64,000 nucleotides of DNA, taken from NCBI GenBank assembly GCA_027533185.1, contig JAPZTS010000014.1, forward strand, positions 111,922-175,921. The letters are read 5' to 3'. The translations under genes and the position numbers were made by a program. Numbering within the stretch: position 1 is the first letter of the stretch; the number at the start of each line of letters is the position of its first letter. The notes beneath the pieces are model-generated. The model had not been told where the DNA came from. It did not search any database and saw only the letters and a program-made list of their open reading frames with translations. The DNA is from Leptospira sp. (lineage in GTDB: Bacteria > Spirochaetota > Leptospiria > Leptospirales > Leptospiraceae). Below are positions 54,417-64,000 of the stretch, piece after piece.

Positions 54417-54692
54417 ATGAGAAACTACGAAATCACGAGCATTCTTCGTGAAGGAAACGTAGAGGAGACCAAGTCTGCAGTAAAAGACCTCCTTTCCAAA
54501 TATTCTTTCACGATTCAAAACGAAGAAGATTGGGGATCCAAAAAACTTTGGCATCCAATTGGCCAAGATGAGAACGGCCATTTTATATTATTCAAATGTA
54601 CTGGCAATCCAACAGACGTTTCTAAAGTGGAACACGAGTTCAAACTAAATGTAAACGTTCTTAAGGCTCTTGTGATCAAGGCTAATGGCTAA
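54417..54692 (+). CDS. rpsF: 30S ribosomal protein S6
   Basis: A 91-residue S6 protein ([38 protein letters not shown]) that pairs with S18 on the 30S platform. The ATG at 54417 follows AGGAGA by three bases; an in-frame ATG at 54384 adds eleven unlikely residues. It overlaps ssb by 8 nt and begins the rpsF-ssb-rpsR-rplI group. Confidence 0.93.
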   Translation: MRNYEITSILREGNVEETKSAVKDLLSKYSFTIQNEEDWGSKKLWHPIGQDENGHFILFKCTGNPTDVSKVEHEFKLNVNVLKALVIKANG

Positions 54693-55119
54693 CGATCTAA
54701 ACAGAATTCTACTTATTGGAAGAATGACCCGTGATCCGGAATTTAAGTCGGTTAACGGAAGTTCTGTGGTTAACTTTTCTGTTGCCAACAACAGAACCTA
54801 TATGTCGGGTGGGGATAAAAAAGAGGAAACTCATTATTTTGACTGTGTGGCATGGGGAAAACTTGCGGACATTCTGAAACAATATGCTGGAAAAGGCAAA
54901 CAAGTAGCAATTGAAGGTAGATTACAGCAACAGTCTTGGGAGACTCCTGAGGGCAAAAAAGCCTCAAAGATTCGCATCTATGTAGAATCTGCGCAACTTC
55001 TAGGTGGAAGTGGTGGTAGTTCTTCCAACGAACGATCTGAGAGTAACAGTGGTTATGATTCTGGCATGAGCGGTGGTTATGATGACTACCCAGCTGGAGA
55101 CGATGATATTCCTTTTTGA
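54685..55119 (+). CDS. ssb: single-stranded DNA-binding protein
   Basis: A 144-residue SSB that protects single-stranded DNA in replication and repair. The OB-fold start is [20 protein letters not shown], followed by [20 protein letters not shown] and [20 protein letters not shown]. The C-terminal linker is Gly/Ser-rich, and the tail ends in acidic DDDIPF, the usual protein-interaction tip. It lies between rpsF and rpsR, as in many bacteria. Confidence 0.97.
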   Translation: MANDLNRILLIGRMTRDPEFKSVNGSSVVNFSVANNRTYMSGGDKKEETHYFDCVAWGKLADILKQYAGKGKQVAIEGRLQQQSWETPEGKKASKIRIYVESAQLLGGSGGSSSNERSESNSGYDSGMSGGYDDYPAGDDDIPF

Positions 55120-55130
55120 TAGGTAAACTT

Positions 55131-55472
55131 ATGAGTGAAATGACAAACGACGATACAAGAATGGATTCCCGAGACAGTTTAGACGGGATGGATGACGACG
55201 AAAAAGGTGGTTTCCGTGGAAAAGACGGAGAAGGCAAATTCGGTCGTAAAAATGCAAAGTATAAAAAGAAGGTTTGTAAGTTTTGTGCAGACAAAGCCTT
55301 ACTTGCAGGTCTAGATTACAAACGAGTTGATATCTTAGAGCGTTTTGTAACCAACCGAGGAAAAATCATTCCTAGGAGAATTACAGGAACTTGTGCAAAA
55401 CACCAAAGAGTGTTAGCAAGAGAGATTAGAAAATCTCGTTCTATCGGATTACTTCCTTTTAAAGTTCTGTAG
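55131..55472 (+). CDS. rpsR: 30S ribosomal protein S18 with acidic N-terminal extension
   Basis: A 113-residue S18. The core is [20 protein letters not shown], with CxxC and TGTCAKHQ (zinc-type form). Before it lies an extension of about 38 residues, rich in Asp, Met and Gly ([20 protein letters not shown]), longer than in typical S18 (about 75 residues). The ATG at 55131 is chosen. It is co-transcribed with ssb and rplI. Confidence 0.93.
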   Translation: MSEMTNDDTRMDSRDSLDGMDDDEKGGFRGKDGEGKFGRKNAKYKKKVCKFCADKALLAGLDYKRVDILERFVTNRGKIIPRRITGTCAKHQRVLAREIRKSRSIGLLPFKVL

Positions 55473-55483
55473 GAGACCACCAA

Positions 55484-55930
55484 ATGAAAGTTATTTTACA
55501 AAAAGATGTTCTGAATCTTGGTGATGCCGGCGATGTAAAAGAAGTAGCAGATGGTTATGCGAGGAATTTTCTAATCCCTCGCCGATTTGCAGTTCGGGCA
55601 AATGACGGAAACACAAAAGCAGCTATCCACCAAAAAAAATTGGCCGATCTCAAAAGAGAGAAGCGTGTAAAGGTAATGAAGGACCTTGCGACTTCTATAG
55701 ATGGAAAAACTTATGAGATCAAGGTTAAAGTTGGAGAGAACGACAAACTATTTGGATCTGTAACCACAAGTGATATTGCTCTTGCTATCAAAAAGTCAGG
55801 CATTGAGCTTGATAAACGTAAGATAGATCTTGGGGAACCTTTGAAGAACCTAGGTGAATTTAAATTGAAGGTTCGTTTGGCGGAAGGTGTAACTCCAAAT
55901 ATTATTGTTAAAGTCGTCGGCGAAGCTTAA
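55484..55930 (+). CDS. rplI: 50S ribosomal protein L9
   Basis: A 148-residue L9 with the N-terminal domain ([37 protein letters not shown]), a long charged linker helix ([16 protein letters not shown]) and the C-terminal domain ([20 protein letters not shown]). It binds 23S rRNA near the L1 side. AGGAG precedes the ATG at 55484. Confidence 0.97.
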   Translation: MKVILQKDVLNLGDAGDVKEVADGYARNFLIPRRFAVRANDGNTKAAIHQKKLADLKREKRVKVMKDLATSIDGKTYEIKVKVGENDKLFGSVTTSDIALAIKKSGIELDKRKIDLGEPLKNLGEFKLKVRLAEGVTPNIIVKVVGEA

Positions 55931-55950
55931 AACTCGTCCTCGTTTTTTCG

Positions 55951-57294
55951 ATGAATTCTAACCCCCTCCAGGAGATAGAGTCTGAGAAGAACTTAATCGG
56001 TTACTTACTCATGAGAGGGGTGGCCGGGCAAGAAGACCTTGGTCTAAGCCCGGAAGACTTTTATTTAGATTCCCACAGAAGAATTTTTGAAGCTATGGAT
56101 GATCTGATTCAGGAAGGAATTTCCTTGGATTTGGTCACCGTTACAAATCAGATGCGCGAAAAACGGTTGTTCCGTGATGAAACTCGCGATCTAGAATACA
56201 TCACTTCCCTTTACAAGGATAGCGTTCCCTTCCAGCCACTGGATTATTACATCAAACGAGTCAAACGAATTTCGGATCGGCGCAAATACGTTGAGGCACT
56301 AAACCAAGCAATCGACAAAGTAAAGATTGAACCAGGTGAAAACGATTCAGTCTTTAGTTTGGTGGAACAATCCCTTATGGATATCTCAAGACAGGAGAGA
56401 TCTAAGGGTTTACGAAAAGTTAAAGACGATGCAAATTCACTAATAGAATACATCCAAAAAGTAGTTGCGAATAGCCAAGCAGGTGGTTCTGGAATCAACG
56501 GGCTTAAAACACATTTTACAGGCCTTGACCAAGCTACGACAGGATTAAAATCTCACGAGCTAATGATTCTTGCAGCAAGACCTGGAAATGGTAAAACAAC
56601 ATTTGCATTGAATATTGCTGCAAATGCCGCTCTAAAAGAGAAAAAGACAGTTGTTATATTCTCACTCGAAATGAGTCGACTAGAACTTCTTTTAAAGCTG
56701 ATAAGTGCCGATGCACGTATTGATTCGTATGCCTTGAAGGCGGGAACTTTAACTCCTGCCCAAATGAGTACTCTACGAGATTCCATTGCCAATATAACAT
56801 CTGCAAGTTTGTACATCGATGACTCTGGGTATCTGACGATCCAAGAATTTTCAGCAAGGTTACGACAGCTTCGAACAACAGAGGAGGTAGGTCTTGTAAT
56901 TGTTGACTACCTTCAGCTTATGAATGACCCGAAAGCTGCTATGGGTGGGAGACAACAAGAAGTTGCGAACATTTCGAGGGGATTGAAGCAGATGGCAAGA
57001 GAAGTGGGCTGTCCCGTAATCGCCCTCTCTCAGATGAATAGGTCTATTGAGTCAAGAACGAAAGACCAAAGACCTCAGCTTTCCGACTTGCGAGAGTCAG
57101 GTGCCATTGAGCAAGATGCTGATATTGTCTGTTTTATTTACAGGGAGGAAATGGTGAAACCTCCTGAAGAGCTAGACCCTAACAAAAGGGGTATGGCTGA
57201 AATCATCATCGCAAAAAACAGAGCAGGGGCGACAGTGGATTTTCCTTTGATGTTTAATCCGAAGATCAGTCGCTTTGATAATGTTCCAATATAG
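55951..57294 (+). CDS. dnaB: replicative DNA helicase DnaB
   Basis: A 447-residue hexameric 5'-3' helicase. The N-terminal domain ([16 protein letters not shown]) leads to a RecA-like motor with Walker [17 protein letters not shown], then [14 protein letters not shown], Walker [13 protein letters not shown] and [18 protein letters not shown]. No intein is present. The start is ATG at 55951, 20 nt after rplI. This gene order is common in bacteria. Confidence 0.97.
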   Translation: MNSNPLQEIESEKNLIGYLLMRGVAGQEDLGLSPEDFYLDSHRRIFEAMDDLIQEGISLDLVTVTNQMREKRLFRDETRDLEYITSLYKDSVPFQPLDYYIKRVKRISDRRKYVEALNQAIDKVKIEPGENDSVFSLVEQSLMDISRQERSKGLRKVKDDANSLIEYIQKVVANSQAGGSGINGLKTHFTGLDQATTGLKSHELMILAARPGNGKTTFALNIAANAALKEKKTVVIFSLEMSRLELLLKLISADARIDSYALKAGTLTPAQMSTLRDSIANITSASLYIDDSGYLTIQEFSARLRQLRTTEEVGLVIVDYLQLMNDPKAAMGGRQQEVANISRGLKQMAREVGCPVIALSQMNRSIESRTKDQRPQLSDLRESGAIEQDADIVCFIYREEMVKPPEELDPNKRGMAEIIIAKNRAGATVDFPLMFNPKISRFDNVPI

Positions 57295-57303
57295 AGGATA
57301 ATC

Positions 57304-59109
57304 GTGAATAACTGGGTAAAAGAAGAGTTTAAAAATAGAATTGCGGCAGAGTCCGTATCGGATGAGTTAGTTGGGAAGTCATTATTTTTAGCAGGATGGG
57401 CATTTCGATTTAGAGACCAAGGTGGTGTGATTTTTATCGATCTTAGGGATAGATCTGGTATCCTCCAAGTTGTTGCACGAAAAGAAATCCTTGGAGATGT
57501 ATTTTCAAAAGCAGAAAAAGTCCGTTCCGAGTATGTAATTGCGGTCAAAGGTAAATTGGCGAACCGAGATCCCGAATCAGTAAATCCAAAAATGAAGACG
57601 GGAAAATATGAACTAATTATTGAAGAAATGGAGATATTAAATCCATCCAAAACTCCACCTTTTACGTTGGATGAGTTTGATCCATCTGGAGAAGAGGTTC
57701 GGCTTACATATCGCTATTTGGATATGCGACGCGAAGAGTTGAAAAATCGCCTTGTGCTTAGGCACAAGCTAACATTTGCTTTAAGAGAATATTTAGACTC
57801 AAAGGGCTTTTTAGAAATCGAAACTCCTATTTTGAACAAGTCAACCCCAGAAGGTGCAAGAGATTTTCTTGTTCCCTCTCGCCTCAACCAAGGTGAGTTT
57901 TATGCCCTTCCTCAATCTCCCCAACTTTTTAAACAGATTCTAATGGTTGGTGGAATGGAAAAATACTTTCAGATCGTAAAATGTTTTCGTGACGAAGACT
58001 TACGTGCTGATAGGCAACCTGAGTTTACTCAATTAGATATGGAGTTCTCATTTGTTAGTGAAGAAGACATCCGTCGTGAAATTGAAGCTATGTGGAAGTT
58101 TGCCTTAAAGAAGGTATTCAATTTAGAACTATCCAGTTCCTTTCCGACAATGCCATATCAAGTTGCGATGGAAGAATACGGCAGTGACAAACCCGACATT
58201 CGTTTTGGTATGAAACTCGTAAATGTTTCAGACTTAGTTAAAGATTGTGATTTTCAAGTTTTTACTGGTGCTATCTCATCTGGCGGAGTTGTGAAGGCAA
58301 TTGCAGTCCCTGGTGGTTCCGCCATCAGCCGAAAGGAAATTGAGGAACTCACACAGTGGGTGAGTCGAGATTTCCGAGCTAAAGGCCTTGCTTACATGAA
58401 ACACGGTGCAAATGGTTTGGAATCAACAATTACCAAACGATTCACCCCTGAAACCCTGGAAAAAATATCAAAAGCTGTTGGTTCGAAAGAGGGAGATATG
58501 GTCTTCTTTGGTGCCGACTCCTCAAAAATCGTCAATGCATCCCTAGGCGCATTGCGACTCAAATTATCTGAAAAGTATGATCCGCCTAAGGTAGATTATA
58601 GTTTCCATTGGGTGATTGACTTTCCAATGTTTGAAGTTGACGAAACAACAAAATCTTGGACTTTTTTACACCATCCATTTACTTCACCAAAAGAAGAAGA
58701 TTGGCAAAAGTTAAAAGATTGGAAAGCGGGAAAGGAAGTTGATCTGTCAACTATAGGTGCAAAGGCTTACGATTTAGTTTTAAATGGAACGGAGATTGGT
58801 GGCGGCAGTATCCGTATTCACAATTCTGAAATTCAAAAGTTAGTTCTCGAAGCGATTGGAATCAAAGAAGAAGAAGCGAAGTCAAAGTTTGGATTTTTGC
58901 TAGAAGCTCTCGAGTTTGGCGCTCCTCCACACGGGGGAATAGCTTTTGGTGTGGATAGAATCATGATGATACTCACCCAAGGAACCTCGATACGAGATGT
59001 GATTGCATTCCCTAAAACTCAGAAGGGAACCTGTCTTCTAAGTGAGGCACCTGGAGTGGTGGAAAACAAACAATTGGAAGAGTTAAAATTAAGAGTGGTA
59101 ACCATTTAA
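57304..59109 (+). CDS. aspS: aspartyl-tRNA synthetase
   Basis: A 601-residue class II synthetase of the bacterial type. The N-terminal OB domain is followed by motif 2 [20 protein letters not shown], a GAD insert (about 280-420) and motif 3 [20 protein letters not shown]. It charges tRNA-Asp. Some bacterial forms also charge tRNA-Asn; this cannot be decided here. The start is GTG at 57304 with AGGA upstream. Confidence 0.97.
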   Translation: MNNWVKEEFKNRIAAESVSDELVGKSLFLAGWAFRFRDQGGVIFIDLRDRSGILQVVARKEILGDVFSKAEKVRSEYVIAVKGKLANRDPESVNPKMKTGKYELIIEEMEILNPSKTPPFTLDEFDPSGEEVRLTYRYLDMRREELKNRLVLRHKLTFALREYLDSKGFLEIETPILNKSTPEGARDFLVPSRLNQGEFYALPQSPQLFKQILMVGGMEKYFQIVKCFRDEDLRADRQPEFTQLDMEFSFVSEEDIRREIEAMWKFALKKVFNLELSSSFPTMPYQVAMEEYGSDKPDIRFGMKLVNVSDLVKDCDFQVFTGAISSGGVVKAIAVPGGSAISRKEIEELTQWVSRDFRAKGLAYMKHGANGLESTITKRFTPETLEKISKAVGSKEGDMVFFGADSSKIVNASLGALRLKLSEKYDPPKVDYSFHWVIDFPMFEVDETTKSWTFLHHPFTSPKEEDWQKLKDWKAGKEVDLSTIGAKAYDLVLNGTEIGGGSIRIHNSEIQKLVLEAIGIKEEEAKSKFGFLLEALEFGAPPHGGIAFGVDRIMMILTQGTSIRDVIAFPKTQKGTCLLSEAPGVVENKQLEELKLRVVTI

Positions 59110-59114
59110 ATCTA

Positions 59115-60122
59115 ATGGATGAAAGTTTTACATTCGTAGACGAGTCACTGTATCAAACAGTCTGTGGGATAAGCGACAGCAAAATTCCGATGTGGGAAAG
59201 TCGTTTTCATGTAAAACTGATTCCACGAGGAAAGTCCCTTATTGTTCAAGGTTCTGCGGAACAGGTACGAGTCGCCCTAGAAACATTTGCTAAGGTCGAA
59301 GAAAATTATAAAAAACGCCCAGACAAAACCGATTTTTCCTTTTTTGATATTGAATACCTCATAAATCATATGAAAGAACCTAACTTGGGTTGGCCGACTC
59401 CTGGTTCCTCTGATTTTGAGTCCAAAGAAGTTTCCTGGTCCCCCAAAGAGAAGATATTCGTAACGTTTAAAGGCAAACCGATTTTTCCTAGAACCGAAAA
59501 TCAAGAAAACTATATTGAGAGCCTAAAAAAAAACTTTATAACAATTGCAATGGGTCCCGCGGGAACCGGAAAAACATTTCTATCTATAGCGACTGCTTGT
59601 CGAATGATGCAGACTGGCGAAGTGGATCGACTGATTTTAACAAGACCTGCAGTTGAAGCTGGTGAGAACCTTGGATTTTTACCTGGAGACCTTACCCAAA
59701 AAGTGAATCCGTATCTCAGACCCATTTATGATGCCTTACATGAATGTATCGGTTTTGAGAAAACGACGGAATACCTACAGGTAGGAAAGATCGAAATTGC
59801 TCCGATAGCTTTTATGCGCGGTCGAACTCTGGCGCATTCTTTCATTATTTTGGATGAAGCACAAAATTGTACTCTACCACAGCTTAAGATGTTTCTCACT
59901 CGATTTGGAAAAAATTCAAAAATGGCAATTTCGGGAGATGCAACTCAGATCGATTTGGCCCACGGGAAGAGTGGTCTTGAAAAGACTGTGCATACTTTAC
60001 GTGGATTGAAAGGGATTGACACAATTTTTTTCGGAAGAGAAGATATAACACGCCACCCTATCGTCGAATCCATAGTAAGACGATTCGAGGAAAATGAGAG
60101 CTTGTTTCAGAAAAAAGTATGA
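59115..60122 (+). CDS. PhoH-family ATPase
   Basis: A 335-residue PhoH-like P-loop protein. It has an N-terminal KH-like region (about 20-70), Walker [36 protein letters not shown], and Walker B-type [20 protein letters not shown] with [17 protein letters not shown]. These proteins are linked to RNA metabolism, often beside YbeY as here. It lies 5 nt after aspS and overlaps the next start in ATGA. Confidence 0.93.
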   Translation: MDESFTFVDESLYQTVCGISDSKIPMWESRFHVKLIPRGKSLIVQGSAEQVRVALETFAKVEENYKKRPDKTDFSFFDIEYLINHMKEPNLGWPTPGSSDFESKEVSWSPKEKIFVTFKGKPIFPRTENQENYIESLKKNFITIAMGPAGTGKTFLSIATACRMMQTGEVDRLILTRPAVEAGENLGFLPGDLTQKVNPYLRPIYDALHECIGFEKTTEYLQVGKIEIAPIAFMRGRTLAHSFIILDEAQNCTLPQLKMFLTRFGKNSKMAISGDATQIDLAHGKSGLEKTVHTLRGLKGIDTIFFGREDITRHPIVESIVRRFEENESLFQKKV

Positions 60123-62485
60123 AAGATATAGTCGAATCGTCTATGGCCCAACTTACTGACTTTCTAACGAGAGTTAGACCTGTTTCTGTTGTTCGCAATA
60201 TTCAGATGATACTTGTGGTGGTAACTTTGTTATTCGTTACCTACAATTTAGCTGTGCCTTTTTTTGGACAAACTAAGGTAAATACGGATCTGGATGGAGA
60301 GTTTTCTGAAGGAAAAATTGCTCCTGAAACAATCCAGTCTGTTAAAGAATTTTCTTACAACGATTTTGAAAAGACTGAATTGGAAAAACAAAAAGCTGAA
60401 GCACAGGTGCCTTTCCATTTTGATAAGGATTATAGTGTCCTTTCTTCAGGGATTGATGTAAACCTTTCCGAAGACATTGATACGCTTAAACAATTAGTTA
60501 GCGAAGGTAAGGCGACACCAGGGACAATTCGGGATCGTATACCAAGGTGGCGAAACCGAACGACAGAGGAACTTCAATCCATTCTGGATTACCAAAAGAA
60601 AGAGAAACTAAAAACATTTATACAACAATATACGAACCTGATATTTTCTAAATACTGCATCGTAAAAGAAGAACTGCCATTCGAGAAACAATTGGACAAA
60701 GCTGGAGCGCGGATACGGAATCTTGGAACCCAAGAAAAGGTCATTGTAATTGAAGGAAGTTTAGTAATACCTCGGTCGCAAATCTATAAAGAAGGTCCGG
60801 TTCTTTCCACTTTACAAAAGTTGGCTCTCGAAAAATTGCCGAACGTTTCGGAGACACTCTTGAAGGCAGTATCTCGAATCGGGCTGTATTATATTTATTC
60901 CTATCCAGCTTGTACTTTTAATGCGGAGGAAACCGAAGCAGACAAAAATAGAGTATCGAGCTCCGTACCAACTCAGAAGAGCCGGATCCAAGCAAATGAG
61001 ATCATTGTGCGTGCGGGAGAAGTGATCACTCCGAATGTAAAACTTCGTCTGGATATGATGAACCTTTATGCCACTCGCGCTAACCTCGCATCTATTATTT
61101 CCATATTCATATCTCAGGCTGTTTTTATAACAATTGTAGGTTTTTATTTAATCCGATATCGACCCAAAAGATTAAATGACCTTTCCAGCAATCTCATTAT
61201 CTTTTTAACTCTTTGGATTGTAGTTTTCGTAATCTACTTCGTCTCAAAGATTTTTTATATTAACGAAAATGAATTTTCGAGTGTTTACTACTTTGGTTTG
61301 TTTGTTCCTATCGGAATGGTATGTTTGTTGTTAGGTTTCGTTTATGACGAACAGCTTGCAATTGCAATAGGTTTTTTCTTGTCCTTTGCTGTTTTTTTTG
61401 CATCTAGATATAGTCCTACTTCTTTTATGTTGGCCTTTACAGTATCTGTTGTTAGTTCTGTTTATGGAAGAAGACTGCTCAAGAGAATTGATTTTTTAAA
61501 AGCCGGTCTCCTTATAAGTTTTGTTCAAATACTTATATCCACTGCTGGATATCTTTTTGATGGCAGAGAGTTTTTTGGCAATTTCGAAGGAGGGTTTTAT
61601 AATACCGTTATAAAATCCAATTTTTTTAAAGTTGTAATTGTCTGTTTTATAAATGGTTTTGTAAGTACTACGGCTGTTCAGTTTCTTCTTCCTATTTATG
61701 AATACATTTTTAACATTCCAACACGTTTTAAGTTAATTGAGCTTGCTGACACAGGGCATCCTCTCTTACAACAGTTACTGACAAAAGCTCCATCTACCTA
61801 TACACATACATTTATGGTTGCTGCACTATCTGAAAGAGCTGCTCAAAATTTAGACTTAGATCGCTTACTTGTTCGTGTGGGTGTCTATTTTCATGACATT
61901 GGAAAGATTCCGAATGCAGGCTTTTTTGTCGAAAACCAACATTTGATTCCAAAACCTGAACATATCGATAAGGACAACCCCGCTCTTGCTGCAAAAACTG
62001 TAATCGATCACGTATTAGATGGTATTGAAATGGCCAAAAAAGCGAGATTGCCAAGGGAAATCATCAATTTTATTCCAGAACACCATGGAACTTCCACGAT
62101 GGCTTTTTTCTACCACAAAGCACTACAAAATATTTCTGCCTCCGCACGGAAGAAGATCAATAAGAAAGATTTTCAATACCCAGGTCCGAAACCTCAGTCC
62201 AAAGAAACGGGCATTGTAATGATAGCGGATTCTTTAGAGGCGGCCTCTCGTTCCCTCGAAGAGGTATCTCCTGAAAGTTTGGATGAATTGATACGAAAAA
62301 TAATAAACTCAAAGTTAGCTGAGAACCAACTGGATGAAAGTGGTCTAACTATTGGTGATTTGGAGATTATAAAGGCAAGTTTTAAAGAAGTTCTATTATC
62401 AAGTCTTCACCAAAGACCCAAATATCCGAAACCAGAAGAAACAAAAGCCCTTGAAGTAGAAGGTAAATCTAAATTCAAAAAATGA
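60119..62485 (+). CDS. pgpH: 7TM-HD phosphohydrolase (PgpH-like)
   Basis: A 788-residue membrane protein: one N-terminal span, a large extracytoplasmic domain (about 55-320), seven spans (about 325-540) and a cytoplasmic HD domain. HD features are [20 protein letters not shown], then [15 protein letters not shown] and [15 protein letters not shown]. PgpH proteins hydrolyse cyclic-di-AMP, and that role is inferred by family. It is coupled by ATGA to phoH and overlaps ybeY by 4 nt. Confidence 0.92.
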   Translation: MKDIVESSMAQLTDFLTRVRPVSVVRNIQMILVVVTLLFVTYNLAVPFFGQTKVNTDLDGEFSEGKIAPETIQSVKEFSYNDFEKTELEKQKAEAQVPFHFDKDYSVLSSGIDVNLSEDIDTLKQLVSEGKATPGTIRDRIPRWRNRTTEELQSILDYQKKEKLKTFIQQYTNLIFSKYCIVKEELPFEKQLDKAGARIRNLGTQEKVIVIEGSLVIPRSQIYKEGPVLSTLQKLALEKLPNVSETLLKAVSRIGLYYIYSYPACTFNAEETEADKNRVSSSVPTQKSRIQANEIIVRAGEVITPNVKLRLDMMNLYATRANLASIISIFISQAVFITIVGFYLIRYRPKRLNDLSSNLIIFLTLWIVVFVIYFVSKIFYINENEFSSVYYFGLFVPIGMVCLLLGFVYDEQLAIAIGFFLSFAVFFASRYSPTSFMLAFTVSVVSSVYGRRLLKRIDFLKAGLLISFVQILISTAGYLFDGREFFGNFEGGFYNTVIKSNFFKVVIVCFINGFVSTTAVQFLLPIYEYIFNIPTRFKLIELADTGHPLLQQLLTKAPSTYTHTFMVAALSERAAQNLDLDRLLVRVGVYFHDIGKIPNAGFFVENQHLIPKPEHIDKDNPALAAKTVIDHVLDGIEMAKKARLPREIINFIPEHHGTSTMAFFYHKALQNISASARKKINKKDFQYPGPKPQSKETGIVMIADSLEAASRSLEEVSPESLDELIRKIINSKLAENQLDESGLTIGDLEIIKASFKEVLLSSLHQRPKYPKPEETKALEVEGKSKFKK

Positions 62486-62943
62486 ATTCTAATCTTCAAA
62501 TTGGAATTCATTGGAATTCGGAGGTTGATTTTCCAGAGATTTCGATTCCAAAAGCTGAAAAGAATTTAGAAAAAGTTATTCAATTTATTTCACCTGATTT
62601 TTTGTTTGGGACAGAGGTCTCGATTCTCCTTACGAATGATGAACAAATGGAGCAGATAAATTTTGAAAGAAGAGGAAAGAAAAAAACAACTGATGTTTTA
62701 TCCTTTCCTATCTTTAATCCTGAAGATCGATTGCCTTTTCAAATTTTAGGTGAGATTGTGATCTCTGTTGATCTTTGTCGTATCCAAGCAGAGGAAATCG
62801 GACATAGTATTTTAGACGAATTTTATCGTCTACTTGTACATGGAATATTGCACTTGTTTGGTTATGACCATGAATCGAATGAAGAGGATGCTATTTTGAT
62901 GAGAAAGAAAGAAGATGATTGTTTGGAATTGATCTTTTCCTGA
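62482..62943 (+). CDS. ybeY: endoribonuclease YbeY
   Basis: A 153-residue zinc endoribonuclease for 16S rRNA 3'-end maturation and quality control. The zinc motif is [20 protein letters not shown] (H-x3-H-x5-H type). [14 protein letters not shown] and [16 protein letters not shown] are also typical. It overlaps pgpH by 4 nt and shares TGATG with recO. Confidence 0.96.
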   Translation: MNSNLQIGIHWNSEVDFPEISIPKAEKNLEKVIQFISPDFLFGTEVSILLTNDEQMEQINFERRGKKKTTDVLSFPIFNPEDRLPFQILGEIVISVDLCRIQAEEIGHSILDEFYRLLVHGILHLFGYDHESNEEDAILMRKKEDDCLELIFS

Positions 62944-63686
62944 TGGCAATTTGTCGTGAGAGGGGAGTAGTCGTTTATTCCCAAGATATCAATGAAACCG
63001 ATCGTGTTATCAGTTTAGCAGGGGAACAGTTTCCCAGACAAAATTTTATTTTTAAAGGAATTCGAAAATCGAAAAGGAGGCCAATTGCAGCAACTGAACT
63101 TGGCTCTTATATAGAATTAGATTTTTACAATCAACCGAACAAAGACTGGAAATCAGTCAAGGAATTTCAGTTAATAAATCGCTTCGATACACTAAAAGGA
63201 AGTTATCCCACCTCAAACTTTATCGTCTATGCTTGTGAATTCATCCATTCCATATATCCTGAAGCAGAGTCGCATCCGTTTCTTTTCCAACTTTTATCGG
63301 GTAGTTTTGAGCATTCAGAAAAGTTAGGATTTCAATTTGAAATCCTACCCTTTTTAAAAATCAGAGCCTTAACTCATATGGGACACTTTCCCTCCGAATT
63401 CCACTGCCATAGTTGTGGAGAGGAAATTCTTAGCAAAATGAAGGCCTTTTTTTCTGTCGAATCACGGGAATTTTTGTGCGGAGATTGTCATAGCTTACAG
63501 AAAGATCATTTGCCACTATTGAAACTTTTTGCAACAATGTTAACTAGGAAATTTTCGAACATGGGACCAGTACCGCTCGCAGTATCGAGTCAATCAGATC
63601 AACTTTTGAACCAGTTGGTTCGTTCTATTTTGGGTCGTGAACTTAAGTCCTATTTTGAATTTTATAAATCCTTAGGAAAGATATGA
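62943..63686 (+). CDS. recO: DNA repair protein RecO
   Basis: A RecO-type protein of about 247 residues that helps load RecA with RecF/RecR. The N-terminal OB-like part (VVVYSQDINETDRVISLAGE, FKGIRKSKRRPIAATELG) is followed by a helical part with a zinc-type cluster (FHCHSCGEEILSK, LCGDCHSLQ). The ATG at 62943 overlaps the ybeY stop; an in-frame ATG at 62919 lies inside ybeY. Its stop overlaps the next start in ATGA. Confidence 0.88.
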   Translation: MAICRERGVVVYSQDINETDRVISLAGEQFPRQNFIFKGIRKSKRRPIAATELGSYIELDFYNQPNKDWKSVKEFQLINRFDTLKGSYPTSNFIVYACEFIHSIYPEAESHPFLFQLLSGSFEHSEKLGFQFEILPFLKIRALTHMGHFPSEFHCHSCGEEILSKMKAFFSVESREFLCGDCHSLQKDHLPLLKLFATMLTRKFSNMGPVPLAVSSQSDQLLNQLVRSILGRELKSYFEFYKSLGKI

Positions 63687-64000
63687 ATACTTTTACAAAG
63701 ACATTACTTTTATCGATGACCATATCTTTGTTTTTTGCTCTATTCCAAATATTACTCAAACAAGAATCAATAATTCAAAAACAGTCTAAAATAAAAATAA
63801 ATGAAGGGAAGATAAAATCAAATACTTCTTATACAAAAATTATAAGAGAAGAAAAAGAGAATATTCCAGATTTTATAGTAAGATTTAAAGATTTTAGTTT
63901 TTCAATTTGGGAAATATCTTATCCATTCCACCAAACAATAAAAGACAAAATTAAACAGAAAGAACAAAATGAAACAAGACCAAATTTTAGAATTTGGTCT
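63683..64000 (+). CDS. partial CDS, membrane-anchored protein (cut by window end)
   Basis: An open frame from ATG at 63683 to the window end (at least 106 residues). It starts with a signal-anchor-like segment (LLLSMTISLFFALFQILL) followed by a Lys/Glu-rich region. It overlaps the recO stop by 4 nt (ATGA), which supports it as a coupled gene. The rest lies beyond the window; the family is unknown. Confidence 0.6.
   Translation, partial: MNTFTKTLLLSMTISLFFALFQILLKQESIIQKQSKIKINEGKIKSNTSYTKIIREEKENIPDFIVRFKDFSFSIWEISYPFHQTIKDKIKQKEQNETRPNFRIWS

Overview
The window reads as chromosomal DNA of a spirochaete, most probably Leptospira. The signs are moderate-to-low GC, spirochaete-style lipoprotein signal peptides with relaxed lipoboxes, two tandem FlaB-type flagellins, a DUF4912/GH57 pair, and many TPR lipoproteins mixed with ordinary housekeeping genes. 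I could not compare against reference genomes, so the species is open. No rRNA, tRNA, CRISPR array, insertion sequence or prophage was seen.

Layout. 0.1-4.1 kb, minus strand: flavin-reductase-like protein, purL and a TPR lipoprotein, divergent from a PerR-type regulator. 4.6-12.1 kb: mutL, an ECF sigma/putative anti-sigma pair, a hibernation factor with a TPR protein, a DUF4912-GH57 branching enzyme operon, a small PerR-box-associated secreted protein and a SET-domain protein. 12.1-19.6 kb, plus strand: a 48-codon gene, ribH, nusB, a large TPR protein, a methyltransferase, a DEAD-box helicase, an amidase and its partner. 19.7-27.9 kb: a frameshifted lipoprotein, secreted and outer-membrane proteins, two flagellin genes with hairpin leaders, a decayed chemoreceptor-like remnant, an SDR enzyme and a cyclophilin. 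28-33.2 kb: a compact run of AraC regulator, DinB, peroxiredoxin-like, rhodanese, adenylate cyclase, alpha/beta hydrolase and DoxX genes. 33.2-43.6 kb: a DedA/ATP-grasp fusion, kefF-kefC, lipoproteins (one of the NamZ/DUF1343 family), a DUF2797 protein, an RluA-type synthase and ychF. 43.7-49.6 kb, minus strand: a tight six-gene operon with an ECF sigma factor and a membrane-anchored CHAT protease. 49.6-53.6 kb: TPR protein, LolA-like lipoprotein and CapA. 54.4-64 kb: rpsF-ssb-rpsR-rplI-dnaB-aspS, then phoH-pgpH-ybeY-recO and a gene cut by the window end.

The most interesting signals are: (1) the CHAT protease/ECF sigma/cysteine desulfurase operon, which resembles a CRISPR-free version of a protease-controlled sigma module; (2) two near-identical PerR-type palindromes, one between perR and the flavin reductase and one before a 67-residue secreted protein; (3) GGA-in-loop hairpins before both flagellin genes, suggesting CsrA-type translational control; (4) two broken genes; and (5) the DedA/ATP-grasp fusion.
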